In this document: positions 8,550 to 18,117 of the stretch, in pieces
Numbering within the stretch: position 1 is the first letter of the stretch
Layout of the letters: every line of letters begins with the position of its first letter
Origin: Stakelama sediminis
Lineage (GTDB): Bacteria > Pseudomonadota > Alphaproteobacteria > Sphingomonadales > Sphingomonadaceae
Reading direction: 5' to 3'
Length of the DNA: 64,000 nucleotides
Assembly: GCF_014199335.1 (NCBI RefSeq)
Contig: NZ_JACIJI010000002.1
Span: 558,001-622,000 of the forward strand
The notes under the pieces: generated by a model
Told to the model about the DNA's origin: nothing
The model's database searches: none
Seen by the model: only the letters and a program-made list of their open reading frames with translations
Program-made: the position numbers and the translations under genes

Positions 8550-9773
8550 CTACAGTTCTTCCCTGCTGCGTAACGTCAGCAGGAATGTCGCGCCGGGACC
8601 ATCCTTCGCTATCAGTGCGACGTCACCGAGATGCCCCAGCGCAATCATGCGGACCAGCGCCAGACCGACACCCGAACCATCATCCTTCGTCGTAAAAAAT
8701 GGTTGGAAAATGCGGGCTTGCGCGTCGTCGAAAACGCCCGGCCCGTTGTCGGACACCTGAATTTGCAGCATGCGATCTACCTGCCGCACCTCAATCACAA
8801 CACGCGGTGAAGACCGGTCTGCACAGGCTTCGGCAGCATTCTGCAACAATGCCCATAGTGCAATGTGAAGCTGTTCCGCATCCGCGGCAACACGGTTCGG
8901 CGCGCCGTCATCGCGCACGGCAAGCTCGATCTGCGGCCAGCGATTACGGAACAGGGTCGTCAGGTCTGCGATTAGGGAATCCAGCACCACCGACCGCATG
9001 ACGGGTTCCGGCAGCCGTGCAAGCCGGCGATACGCCTCACCAAAGCCCCGCAACCCTTCCGCCCGGCGAGCCACCGTCTCGATTGCGTTTCGCGCTTCGA
9101 CAATATCCGCGGGGGCGCCACTCTCTATCAGTTCCACCGCGGAGCGCCCCAGAGAGGCAATGGGTGTCAGGCCGTTCATAATCTCATGGCTGAGGATGTT
9201 TAACAGGTCGCGCAGCGCACGCGCTTCGGCTGCTCGCAATTCCGCCTCGATCCCGACCAGTGCGGCGATCCGACTGATTGCTCCATCGCCGGCAATATCG
9301 GCAGTGGCAATCGCATAGCCTTCCACGCCCCCACCAAAATCGATGCGAAGCGATGCTGCCGCCCCCGGGGCGGTACCGGCGATCGCGCGGATCAGCGCCG
9401 GATCGGGATCGGGGATAATGTCCTGAACCGAAAATAATCGTCGGGCAGCACGGTTCACGGCGCGCAACCGATAGCCTTCCTCCAGCAGAATAAGGGGGGC
9501 CGGCGACAGGTTGAGATAGGCGCTTAACCGGCGCTGCTGACGCTCGGCATCCATTGCGCGCTGATCGGTGCGCATATCGACATAGATCGGCTCCCGGTCG
9601 CGCCGCATCGACATCGCAATCGAGCCGATCGCCCATAGCGCAATCAAGGCGGCAAGCACCGCATTGGCGTAGAATGCGTGCCACCATGCCAGCGCCACGA
9701 CACCACCCAGAACCGGCAACAGCGCGATCATGACGATCCGCCCGAGCGGCCAGCCTGCGCGCCTAAAGTCCAT
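8550..9773 (-). CDS. Sensor histidine kinase (NtrY-like)
   Basis: A 407-residue kinase. Two membrane helices (about residues 12-32 and 36-55) enclose almost no periplasmic loop, so it likely senses a signal in or near the membrane. A PAS-like region (about 85-175) precedes the H box LLNILSHEIMNGLTPIASL with the phosphoacceptor His at about 197. The ATPase motifs N (ALLQNAAEAC), G1 (VSDNGPGVF) and G2 (GSGVGLALVR) are intact. Its start overlaps the regulator gene by 11 nt, so the two form one operon. The divergent MacB-type transporter is the probable target. Confidence 0.9.
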   Translation of the reverse strand: MDFRRAGWPLGRIVMIALLPVLGGVVALAWWHAFYANAVLAALIALWAIGSIAMSMRRDREPIYVDMRTDQRAMDAERQQRRLSAYLNLSPAPLILLEEGYRLRAVNRAARRLFSVQDIIPDPDPALIRAIAGTAPGAAASLRIDFGGGVEGYAIATADIAGDGAISRIAALVGIEAELRAAEARALRDLLNILSHEIMNGLTPIASLGRSAVELIESGAPADIVEARNAIETVARRAEGLRGFGEAYRRLARLPEPVMRSVVLDSLIADLTTLFRNRWPQIELAVRDDGAPNRVAADAEQLHIALWALLQNAAEACADRSSPRVVIEVRQVDRMLQIQVSDNGPGVFDDAQARIFQPFFTTKDDGSGVGLALVRMIALGHLGDVALIAKDGPGATFLLTLRSREEL

Positions 9774-10998
9774 GCTTGGCCATCCGCCGATAAAGTGCCG
9801 CTCGGGTCAGGCCCAGTTCTTCCGCCGCACGGCTGATGTTAAACCGGTGCCGATCAAGTGCGGCCTCGATCAATCGCCGTTCGGTACGATCAAGGTTGAG
9901 GTCAGCGGCCCCTGCCCGCAACGGCGCATCAGGCGCATGGGACGAATCGATGCCCAGGTCGGCCACCACGATTTCCTCCCCGCCCGCCAGCAATACCGCG
10001 CGCTCGATCGCCTGCTGCAACCCGCGCACCTCATCGGGCCAGTCATCCGCCAGAATCGCTCCCAGCGCCTCATCCGACAGGGTACGGACCGGCACGCCGT
10101 GACGCCGCGAAAACCGCTCTACGAAATGGCGCGCCAGCAACGCTTTGTCCGCACAACGCTCCTTCAGCGAAGGCACTTCAATCTCGATGGTGTTCAGCCG
10201 ATAGAGCAGGTCTGCATCCAGCGCCGCGCGCACCATCCCCCGCTCCCCGCGTGCCGTCGCGATGATGCGCATCCCCTCCAGCCGCGCAGCGAGCCAGGGG
10301 TGGAGGGCGCGCGGCAGCTCAACAACATTGTCCAGCAGCACGGTGCCGCCTCTCGCCTGTTCAAGGGCGCTGCTGATCGACGCCTCGTCGAGGTCGGCAT
10401 GTGCGGGCAACCGGATCAAGGGATTTTCGTTCAGGGCCGACCGGCGATGGACGAGTTGTGCGGTCAGGCTTTTTCCGGCCCCCGCCGGTCCGGTAATCAG
10501 CACCGGAGCCGCAGTTGGTGCGATACGCGTGATCAACGTACGGATGCGTTTGATCGCACTGTCTTCGCCCAGCAGCAGCGGCGTTGCCGCTTCCTCCGGT
10601 GAAAAGGAGGAACGGTAGCGCGCACGGGCCAGCGTCGCCGCCCGCTCCAGCTTGGACGCCAGTGTATCGTTGCTCCACGGTTTAATGACGAAGTCGGAGG
10701 CGCCCGCGCGCATCGCCTCTACCGCGATGTTGATACCGCTATGGCCGGTAATGACGATTACCACGGCATGCGGATCGGCGGCGGTCAGATCGGTCAGCAT
10801 CCTGAACCCCTCTTCGCCCGACGTGTTGCCACGCGCGAAATTCAGGTCGAGAAGGATCAGGTCGAAACGCTGCTCGGCCAGCAGGCTCCATGCAACCTGC
10901 GGGTTTTCGGCACCGGTCAGTTGCATTCCCTTTCGGCGTGCAATCAGCCCCGCCGCCTGAACGATATCGGCGTCATCATCGATACAGAGGATTTGCAC
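9763..10998 (-). CDS. NtrC-like response regulator lacking GAFTGA
   Basis: A 411-residue regulator with receiver (1-120, phosphoacceptor Asp51 in LILLDLNF), AAA+ region (about 140-320, Walker A GPAGAGKS, Walker B GGTVLLDNV) and C-terminal Fis-type helix-turn-helix (NISRAAEELGLTRAALYRRM). The stretch between Walker A and B is much shorter than in sigma-54 activators and contains no GAFTGA loop; Walker B has Asn after Asp in place of Glu. These changes suggest it does not open sigma-54 promoters, and that it may act as a repressor or sigma-70 regulator (inference). It is divergent from the transporter operon. Confidence 0.88.
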   Translation of the reverse strand: MQILCIDDDADIVQAAGLIARRKGMQLTGAENPQVAWSLLAEQRFDLILLDLNFARGNTSGEEGFRMLTDLTAADPHAVVIVITGHSGINIAVEAMRAGASDFVIKPWSNDTLASKLERAATLARARYRSSFSPEEAATPLLLGEDSAIKRIRTLITRIAPTAAPVLITGPAGAGKSLTAQLVHRRSALNENPLIRLPAHADLDEASISSALEQARGGTVLLDNVVELPRALHPWLAARLEGMRIIATARGERGMVRAALDADLLYRLNTIEIEVPSLKERCADKALLARHFVERFSRRHGVPVRTLSDEALGAILADDWPDEVRGLQQAIERAVLLAGGEEIVVADLGIDSSHAPDAPLRAGAADLNLDRTERRLIEAALDRHRFNISRAAEELGLTRAALYRRMAKHGL

Positions 10999-11063
10999 TG
11001 GCGTGCCGCTTGACAGGCCGGAATCACTGTTCGGAATCGGACACCCCCTACAATCTCCGTTCG

Positions 11064-11125
11064 ATTCACTACAGCAACATATAATATATCATTTTTTATC
11101 AATTGCTTAGTGAATTTCGTCACTA
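11064..11125. promoter_or_regulatory. Candidate operator/promoter region between regulator and transporter operon
   Basis: In the 144-bp divergent spacer, the hexamer TCACTA occurs at 11066-11071 and 11120-11125, and its complement TAGTGA at 11108-11113. ATTCACTA (11064-11071) and TAGTGAAT (11108-11115) form an exact 8-bp inverted repeat, and AGTGA-N6-TCACT spans 11109-11124. The intervening DNA is strongly AT-rich with TATAAT at 11080-11085. This could be the binding array for the local response regulator. No experimental support exists here. Confidence 0.45.
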
Positions 11126-11142
11126 GAGGATATCCTGTCCGC

Positions 11143-12435
11143 ATGAACGAAACGACGCAAGTCTCATCAATCAGCGGTGCGGGCATGGATCGACGCGTTG
11201 CGCCGGCACGGGGCTGGTGGCGCAATCGCCGGGTGCGCTGGGGCCTGATCGCCGCTGCCGTGCTGGCTGCGGTGGCGCTGCTCTATGCCTTCATCCCCTC
11301 GTCCAACGCTCTTGCCGTTGAAGCCGACGCCATCCGCACCGGCACCGTTCAGCGTGCCCCGTTTCAGGACTATGTACCGCTGCGCGCAGAAGTCACACCG
11401 CGCGATACCACCTATGTATCGGCGATAGTCGGCGGCCAGGTCGATCATGTGATTGCCGGCGACGGCAGCCAGGTTGCGAAAGGACAGCCGCTTGCGGTGC
11501 TCAGCAACCGTTCGCTCGAACTCGATGTGGCATCCCGTTCCGCCGACATTGCCGGACAACTCGGCAATATCAGCGCCCAGCGCCTGTCGATCCAGCGCAA
11601 CCGGCTGGACAGCGACAGCGAAGTCGCTTCCGCCAAGAACGCCTTGCAAAAGGCACAGGTCGAACTGTCGCATAAACAGTTTCTGCTGCAAAAAGGCATC
11701 GTCAATCAGGCTGCGGTGAAACCACTCGCAGCCGAAGTCGCCTATCAGCAAAGCCGCGTACAGGCACTGACCACAGCACGCGCGCAGGAAAGCGGCACGC
11801 TGGCCAGTCAGAGTGCGCAGATCGGCACTACCGCAGAGCAGTTACGCCGCAGCCTTGCCATGGTGCATAATAGCCTGGATGCGCTCACCATCCGCGCACC
11901 TATGGCGGGACGACTGACAGGTTTCGACCTGCAACCCGGCCAGACGCTTAATCCCGGGGACCGGGTCGCGCAAATCGATGCCGAGGGGTCGTGGAAGCTC
12001 ATTGCCGATGTCGATCAATATTATCTCGGTCGCGTTCGCATTGGCCAGAACGCCATCGCCACGCTTGATAACGGTCAGGCGAAGCTGCGTGTTTCGAAAG
12101 TGCTGCCACAGGTTACCGATGGCCGTTTTCGTGTCGAGCTGACCTTTGACGGCACCGCACCGGCAGGCCTGAATCGCGGCCAGACGCTTGACGTACGGCT
12201 GATCCTCGGTGCCGACCATCCCGCCATCGTCGCCCCGGCGGGAAGCTGGCTAGACGCGGGCGGTAACATCGCGTTCGTCCTCACCGGCAAGGGGCGCGCC
12301 GAACGCCGCCAGATCACCACCGGACGCCGCAATCCCGATCAGGTCGAAGTGACGAGCGGTCTGAAACCCGGCGACCGGATCGTGACGTCAGCGATCAACA
12401 ATTATCAGCAATATCAGCACCTGCTCATCAGTTGA
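11143..12435 (+). CDS. Periplasmic adaptor (HlyD/MacA-like) of ABC efflux system
   Basis: A 430-residue membrane-fusion protein. A cytoplasmic N-terminus precedes one helix (WGLIAAAVLAAVALLYAFIP), a lipoyl/barrel-sandwich half (VSAIVGGQVDHVIAGDGSQV), a coiled-coil hairpin (about residues 140-240, rich in Gln, Leu and Arg), the second half-motif (LTIRAPMAGRLTGFDLQPGQ) and beta-barrel domains. It would link the inner-membrane transporter to the outer envelope. Start ATG 11143 has AGAGGA upstream; an upstream GTG at 11110 overlaps the putative operator. First gene of the transporter operon. Confidence 0.88.
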   Translation: MNETTQVSSISGAGMDRRVAPARGWWRNRRVRWGLIAAAVLAAVALLYAFIPSSNALAVEADAIRTGTVQRAPFQDYVPLRAEVTPRDTTYVSAIVGGQVDHVIAGDGSQVAKGQPLAVLSNRSLELDVASRSADIAGQLGNISAQRLSIQRNRLDSDSEVASAKNALQKAQVELSHKQFLLQKGIVNQAAVKPLAAEVAYQQSRVQALTTARAQESGTLASQSAQIGTTAEQLRRSLAMVHNSLDALTIRAPMAGRLTGFDLQPGQTLNPGDRVAQIDAEGSWKLIADVDQYYLGRVRIGQNAIATLDNGQAKLRVSKVLPQVTDGRFRVELTFDGTAPAGLNRGQTLDVRLILGADHPAIVAPAGSWLDAGGNIAFVLTGKGRAERRQITTGRRNPDQVEVTSGLKPGDRIVTSAINNYQQYQHLLIS

Positions 12436-12446
12436 AGGAACACGCC

Positions 12447-13127
12447 ATGATCCATCTCGACAATATCAGTCGCCTGTTCCGTTCGGATGAAGTGGAGACT
12501 ACCGCGCTCACCGACATCGACCTTACCGTCGAGGCCGGAGAATTCGTCGCGGTCATGGGACCGTCGGGGTGCGGCAAATCGACGCTGCTCAACATTCTCG
12601 GCACGATCGACCGTCCCAGTGCGGGCCGCTATCTGTTCGAGAGCGAAGATATTGCCAAAGCGCCCGAAGCGGAGCTGGCAAAGTTGCGCCGGGACCGGCT
12701 GGGGTTCGTCTTTCAGAGCTTCAACCTGATCGACGAGCTGACGATCGGAGAGAATGTCGCGCTTGGCCTTGCCTATCGTTCTTTGGGCGGCGCTGAGAAG
12801 CGTGAGCGGGTCGCCGCCGCGATGGACAGGGTCGGCATCGCGCATCGCAAGAACCATCACCCGCATCAGCTTTCCGGCGGACAGCAGCAACGTGCCGCCA
12901 TCGCGCGCGCCATCGTCGGTGATCCGAAGCTGATCCTGGCCGACGAACCGACCGGCAATCTCGATACCGAGAACGGCACGCAGGTAATGAACATCCTGAC
13001 CGAACTGAACACCGAAGGGGCGACCATCGTCATGGTGACTCACTCGCCAGCCCATGCCGACATCGCCAAGCGCACCGTCCATATGCTCGACGGCCGCATT
13101 CTGACCTCCGCACGGCGGGCGGCGTGA
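12447..13127 (+). CDS. ABC transporter ATPase, MacB/LolD type
   Basis: A 226-residue ATPase with Walker [11 protein letters not shown]-loop in [14 protein letters not shown], signature [14 protein letters not shown], Walker [13 protein letters not shown] and switch His in VTHSPAHA. The pattern is that of the MacB/LolD/FtsE group that drives mechanotransmission rather than simple transport. GAAGGA sits 7 nt before ATG 12447. It follows the adaptor gene by 11 bp and its stop overlaps the start of the tiny downstream ORF. Confidence 0.95.
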   Translation: MIHLDNISRLFRSDEVETTALTDIDLTVEAGEFVAVMGPSGCGKSTLLNILGTIDRPSAGRYLFESEDIAKAPEAELAKLRRDRLGFVFQSFNLIDELTIGENVALGLAYRSLGGAEKRERVAAAMDRVGIAHRKNHHPHQLSGGQQQRAAIARAIVGDPKLILADEPTGNLDTENGTQVMNILTELNTEGATIVMVTHSPAHADIAKRTVHMLDGRILTSARRAA

Positions 13128-13216
13128 AAATGCGCGATCTTCTGGCCACAATCGTGCTGCTTCTCGTCATCGCGATATTGTGGCGGCGGCTCTCGGAACG
13201 GGAGGATGCGGCATGA
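13124..13216 (+). CDS. Small single-span membrane protein (30 residues) in ABC operon
   Basis: A short reading frame fills exactly the gap between ATPase and first permease. GTG at 13124 overlaps the ATPase stop (GTGA); an internal ATG at 13130 is the alternative start. The product begins [20 protein letters not shown] and ends RRLSEREDAA: one strong helix followed by a charged tail, like CcmD or KdpF-type accessory peptides. Its TGA overlaps the permease ATG as ATGA. GGGAGG for the permease lies inside it. No family is recognised; overlap on both sides is the main support. Confidence 0.6.
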   Translation: MKMRDLLATIVLLLVIAILWRRLSEREDAA

Positions 13217-15633
13217 TCGGCGGCTCTCCTTTCCTCACACTCTATCGCTCACTCACCCGGCACAGGCTGTTCGCGGTGCTCAATATCGGCGGACTTGCGC
13301 TGGGCATCGCGGTGTTTCTGATCCTGTTCCTGTTTGTGCAGTTCGAACGCGGGTATGACCGGCAATTGCCGGGCTGGAACACATTGTGGCTGTTACAGGA
13401 GCATCGTGTCGGACCAGGCGAGTCCGCCCAGCCCGGCCTGTTTACCATGGGCAACGAACTGCTTCAGTTGCAGGCCGATTATCCGCAACTGACGGGCACG
13501 CGCTATGATTCGATGGGCGTCACCGTACTTCAGGGGCCGCGATCTTTCGCCGAACCGCTGGCCGCCGTCGATACGAATTACTTCAGGCTCTTCCCGTTTC
13601 CAGCGCTAGCCGGCAATCCGTCGCAGACGCTGCAGGAGCCGAACGGCCTTGTCATCACCCAACGGGCGGCAACCAAATATTTCGGAGACCAGCCTGCGCT
13701 TGGGCGCGAACTGACGCTGCGCATCAACGGGGAGGACTATAGCTACCGTGTCGGCAGTGTGATCGCCGATCCGCCGATGCAGACCACCCTGAAAAGCGAT
13801 CTGTATGTTCCGATCGTTCCGGCGCGATTTGCCAATGAATGGTGGGATCACTGGGGCAGCGCATCCCTGACGACGCTGCTGCAATTTCCCGACAAGTCCG
13901 CGGCACACCGTTTCGAAGCCGCACTTCCCGGATTTCTGGACCGTCATGCCTTCCCCACGGGGAATGTGAAGAAGGGGAAATATTATCAATCCATCACACC
14001 GCTTTCGGCACTGCATCTGGCCACGCCGGGAGATCGAGCGACGGTGGTGACGCTTGCTCTGATGGGTATCCTAACGCTGCTGATCGCGATCATGAACTAT
14101 ATCAATCTGGCAACCGCACGGGCCGGATTGCGAGCGCCCGAAGTCGCCCTGCGCAAGGTTTTCGGCGGTGTACGGTCGGCGATCATGGCCCAGTTTCTGG
14201 GAGAAGCGGTAGTCACCGTATTCGTTGCGACCCTGATCGGTCTGGCGTTCGCCGAACTCGCCCTGCCCCTGCTTAACACCGCCATCGGCACATCGCTTTC
14301 GATCCGCTATATCGGTGCCGGTGGCCTCGCACTGCCGCTGATCGCAATGGTGCTGGTGGTCGGACTGATCGCCGGACTGTATCCCGCCGCGATATTGTCC
14401 CGCTATCGTCCGGCAAGGGTACTCGCTGCCGCACGCACACCGGATGGAGGTCGCAACGGCACAAGGTTGCGTCAGGCACTGATCGTTGCGCAGTTCGCAA
14501 TCGCCATCGCTTTCGGGATCAGCACCTCGGTCATGATCGCGCAGGTCGCCCATGTCCGCATGGCCGATCCGGGTTTTCAGCGGCAAGGGCTGATCATCGT
14601 CCGTTCCTTTTTCGACGGTTCGCTTGACCACGCGGCGCAAAACGACCTGATGCGTGCTTTCCGCGCGACGCCCGGCGTCACGTCCGCAACCGTTGCTCAA
14701 AACGCGCCCGGCGACCAGTTCACGACCAATGGCGACACCGTCTGGTTGCCCGGCAAGCCCACCGTCAAACCGTCGATGATGACGGTGCAGATCGGTCCTG
14801 ATTATTTCAAGACGTTCGGCGCGCATCGCCTGGCCGGCCGCAGTCTTGATACCAGCCATGGCGGGGACGATCTGTCCGTGGCTTCCGGGGACCGGACGGG
14901 GGCACTGAACATCGTCGTGAACCGGACCGCGCTCAAGGAGCTGGGGATCGCCAGTCCGCAGGCAGCCATCGGTCAGGCCATCGACGGAACACGACCGATG
15001 CGGATTGTCGGCGTGGTCGGGGACATGCGCTTTCGCGATCCTCGCGAACCGGTTGGCGGCGTGATCTATATGCTCGACACGGCGCGAATCTCCTCAAGCA
15101 TGGCGACGATCCGCTATACCGGCGTCGATGCGGCGACGATGACGGCCCGGCTTGAGAAAGCATGGAAGAGCATCGCGCCGACTGTCCCGTTCGATGCAAA
15201 AACGGTCAGGCAGAATCTCTGGCAGAAATATTATCAGCAGGATGCACGACGGTCGTTGCTGTTTACCATCGGCGCGGTGCTGGCAGTCGCGATCGGCTGT
15301 ATCGGGCTTTACGGTCTCGCAGCCTTCGACACCTCGCGACGGATCAGGGAAATCGGCATTCGCAAGACGCTGGGCGCGTCGACACGGGATATTTTGCGAT
15401 TGCTGATCGGCCAGTTCCTGCGCCCCGTGGTGCTTGCCAATCTGATCGCCTGGCCGCTGGCCTATTTTGCGATGCGCAAATGGCTTGCCGGTTTCGACGA
15501 CCGGATCGCGTTGTCACCAGCCTATTTCCTCGCCGCAAGTGTGATCGCCGCGCTGATCGCCATCGCCACCATTTTCGGCCAGGCCTGGCGCGTCGCGCGG
15601 GCGGAACCGGCCAAAGCCCTCCGCTACGAATAG
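13213..15633 (+). CDS. FtsX/MacB-type ABC permease, copy 1
   Basis: An 806-residue permease. It has an N-terminal helix (LNIGGLALGIAVFLILFLFV), a large periplasmic MacB_PCD-like domain, a three-helix FtsX block (about 280-410), a second N-terminal-like helix (about 425) with another periplasmic domain, and a C-terminal FtsX block with the family phrase REIGIRKTLGAS. Such permeases act with MacB-type ATPases on lipoproteins, peptides or antibiotics; the substrate is unknown. Start ATG 13213 has GGGAGG 8 nt upstream and overlaps the small ORF. It is a close paralogue of the next gene. Confidence 0.92.
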   Translation: MIGGSPFLTLYRSLTRHRLFAVLNIGGLALGIAVFLILFLFVQFERGYDRQLPGWNTLWLLQEHRVGPGESAQPGLFTMGNELLQLQADYPQLTGTRYDSMGVTVLQGPRSFAEPLAAVDTNYFRLFPFPALAGNPSQTLQEPNGLVITQRAATKYFGDQPALGRELTLRINGEDYSYRVGSVIADPPMQTTLKSDLYVPIVPARFANEWWDHWGSASLTTLLQFPDKSAAHRFEAALPGFLDRHAFPTGNVKKGKYYQSITPLSALHLATPGDRATVVTLALMGILTLLIAIMNYINLATARAGLRAPEVALRKVFGGVRSAIMAQFLGEAVVTVFVATLIGLAFAELALPLLNTAIGTSLSIRYIGAGGLALPLIAMVLVVGLIAGLYPAAILSRYRPARVLAAARTPDGGRNGTRLRQALIVAQFAIAIAFGISTSVMIAQVAHVRMADPGFQRQGLIIVRSFFDGSLDHAAQNDLMRAFRATPGVTSATVAQNAPGDQFTTNGDTVWLPGKPTVKPSMMTVQIGPDYFKTFGAHRLAGRSLDTSHGGDDLSVASGDRTGALNIVVNRTALKELGIASPQAAIGQAIDGTRPMRIVGVVGDMRFRDPREPVGGVIYMLDTARISSSMATIRYTGVDAATMTARLEKAWKSIAPTVPFDAKTVRQNLWQKYYQQDARRSLLFTIGAVLAVAIGCIGLYGLAAFDTSRRIREIGIRKTLGASTRDILRLLIGQFLRPVVLANLIAWPLAYFAMRKWLAGFDDRIALSPAYFLAASVIAALIAIATIFGQAWRVARAEPAKALRYE

Positions 15634-15642
15634 GACGCTCCC

Positions 15643-18060
15643 ATGATCGCAAGCTCGCTGCTGACACTCTATCGCTCGCTCACCCGGCATAAGCTGTTCG
15701 CGTTCCTCAACATCGGCGGGCTGGCGCTGGGTATCGCGGTGTTTCTGGTGCTGTTTCTGTTCGTGCAGTTCGAAACCGGGTTCGACCGGCATTTTCCCGG
15801 CGCGAACAAGCTGTGGGTGATTGAAGAATATTACAATATGCCGGGCTACCCGACCGACCCGAACCCCTATACCATGGGCGGCGAACTGGATCAGTTGAAG
15901 GGTGACTTTCCCGATCTGGTGGGAACGCGGTATGATGGCCTGAGTGCAATCGTGCGGCAAGGCGATCAATCGACCAGCGAGAACGTCTTCGCCGTTGATG
16001 GCAATTTCTTCCAGCTTTTCCAGTATCCCGTAGCGCAGGGCAATGCCACGACAGCGTTGGCTGACCCGGATGGTCTCGTGATCACACAAAAAATCGCCAG
16101 AAAATATTTCGGGGACCGATCGGCAATCGGCAAGCAGCTCACGCTCGTCATCAACGGCAAGACATATAGCTATCAGGTCGGTGCGGTGCTGAAGGATCTG
16201 CCCAAGGACCTGACCTTTAACGGCGATATGTATATTCGGCTGATCCGGGACCGTTTTGCCGGAGATTTTTTCGATCATTGGGGCAGCACATCGCTCTTTA
16301 CCTTCCTGCGCTTTCCCAATGCTGCGGCAGCACACGCATTTACCGCCCGCCTGCCCGATTTTCTGCAGCGCCATGCCGGGCCGACGGGAAATTTCACCCC
16401 GCATGTGGCGGATCAGTACCGACAAGACGTTCGACCGATTTCCCAACTGCACCTCTTTACCAACAGCGATAAGGTGACGGTCGCGACATTGGGTCTGGTC
16501 GGACTGCTGACGCTGATGATCGCGATCGTCAACTATGTGAATCTGGCCACAGCCCGGGCGGGCCTTCGCGCAAGAGAAGTCGCAGTGCGAAAGACGCTGG
16601 GCGGCACACGCCGCGCGCTGATCGGCCAGTTCCTGTTTGAATCCGTGATGACTGTGCTGGTTGCCGCATTGCTCGGCCTTGCACTGACAGAAATTGCACT
16701 TCCGTTCATTAATGCCGCAGGCGGACTCCACCTGTCACTGACCTATTTCGGGGCAGGAAGCATCCTTCCGATACTTCTGGGAACGGTAGTTCTGGTCGGA
16801 ATAGTTGCGGGGCTCTATCCGGCCTTCGTCCTTTCGGGCTTTCGGCCTGCCGCGGTTTTAGCCTCGGCTCGCGCGCCCGGCGGCGGAAAAAGCGGTGCGC
16901 GGCTGCGGCAGGGACTAGTGATAGCTCAGTTCGCTATTGCCCTTCTTTTCACCATCGCGACGATCGTGATGATCGCACAGGCGCGGCATGTGCGCACCGC
17001 CAATCTTGGCTTTGATCGCAATGGCCTGATCGTCGTTAATTCCTTTGCCGACGGATCGCTCGATACAACGCAGCGTCATGCGATCCTTGCCGCGTTTCGC
17101 AGGGTTCCCGGTGTAGTATCCGTGGCGAGCGGCAATAACGCGCCCGGAAGCCAGAACGCCACCAATGCGGAAACGATGAACCGGCCTGACATGCCTGATC
17201 GTAAGCCATCCGTGATGTGGATAGATATCGGGTCAGGCTATTTCGGTACCTATGGCACGAAATTGCTCGCCGGTCGCCTTTTCGATGCGCCGCACCGGGC
17301 CGCAGACGACACAGCCGGGCAAAAAAATAAGCAGGCCAACGTGATCCTCAACGCCACTGCGGTAACGGCACTGGGTTTCGCCGATCCGCAAGACGCCATC
17401 GGCAAGCCGGTCAAGGCGGGACGCAATCTGACGGTGGTTGGCGTCATCGCGGACCAGCGCTTCGGCTCGCCGCACGACCCGGTCCGCGCAACGGCCTATT
17501 ATCTCAACACCGAAACGCAAATGGATCCGTTTGCGGGGGTGCGATACAGCGGCGATGCCAAAACGATGCAGAACCGGCTGGAAGCAGTCTGGCGACGTGT
17601 CGTGCCCGGTGTTCCGTTTGCCGCACGGACCGTCAATGCCAATCTTTACGAGCGTTATTACAAGGACGATGCACAGCGCAGTCGTCTGTTTACCATTGGA
17701 GCGGTGCTGGCGGTGCTGATCGGCTGTATCGGGCTGTACGGCCTTGCTTCATTCGACACCGCGCGGCGTGTCCGGGAAATCGGCATACGCAAAGTGCTGG
17801 GGGCTTCAACGCGCGACATCATGCACCTTCTGATCGGTCAGTTCCTGCGGCCGGTGCTGCTCGCCAATCTGATCGCCTGGCCGCTGGCCTATTTCGCAAT
17901 GCGCAAATGGCTTGCCGGTTTCGATGACCGGATTGCGCTTTCGCCTGCTTATTTCGTCGCGGCAACGCTGCTTGCCCTCCTCATCGCATGCACCACGATT
18001 TTCGGCCAGGCCTGGCGAGTGGCGCGGGCGGAACCGGCGCGTGCATTGAGGGATGAATAA
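15643..18060 (+). CDS. FtsX/MacB-type ABC permease, copy 2
   Basis: An 805-residue paralogue of the preceding permease, 9 bp downstream, with the same order of helices and periplasmic domains. The first 45 residues and the last approximately 120 residues are nearly identical between copies (for example GQFLRPVLLANLIAWPLAYF near the end), whereas the periplasmic regions differ substantially. Two permeases with one ATPase could form a heterodimer, or each may pair separately with the ATPase. Start ATG 15643 follows AGGACG. Last gene of the operon. Confidence 0.92.
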   Translation: MIASSLLTLYRSLTRHKLFAFLNIGGLALGIAVFLVLFLFVQFETGFDRHFPGANKLWVIEEYYNMPGYPTDPNPYTMGGELDQLKGDFPDLVGTRYDGLSAIVRQGDQSTSENVFAVDGNFFQLFQYPVAQGNATTALADPDGLVITQKIARKYFGDRSAIGKQLTLVINGKTYSYQVGAVLKDLPKDLTFNGDMYIRLIRDRFAGDFFDHWGSTSLFTFLRFPNAAAAHAFTARLPDFLQRHAGPTGNFTPHVADQYRQDVRPISQLHLFTNSDKVTVATLGLVGLLTLMIAIVNYVNLATARAGLRAREVAVRKTLGGTRRALIGQFLFESVMTVLVAALLGLALTEIALPFINAAGGLHLSLTYFGAGSILPILLGTVVLVGIVAGLYPAFVLSGFRPAAVLASARAPGGGKSGARLRQGLVIAQFAIALLFTIATIVMIAQARHVRTANLGFDRNGLIVVNSFADGSLDTTQRHAILAAFRRVPGVVSVASGNNAPGSQNATNAETMNRPDMPDRKPSVMWIDIGSGYFGTYGTKLLAGRLFDAPHRAADDTAGQKNKQANVILNATAVTALGFADPQDAIGKPVKAGRNLTVVGVIADQRFGSPHDPVRATAYYLNTETQMDPFAGVRYSGDAKTMQNRLEAVWRRVVPGVPFAARTVNANLYERYYKDDAQRSRLFTIGAVLAVLIGCIGLYGLASFDTARRVREIGIRKVLGASTRDIMHLLIGQFLRPVLLANLIAWPLAYFAMRKWLAGFDDRIALSPAYFVAATLLALLIACTTIFGQAWRVARAEPARALRDE

Positions 18061-18117
18061 ATATCGCGACAGAACGCGTGCAGGCCGGGCTTTCTCCGGC
18101 TGGCAGACAATGAAAGA

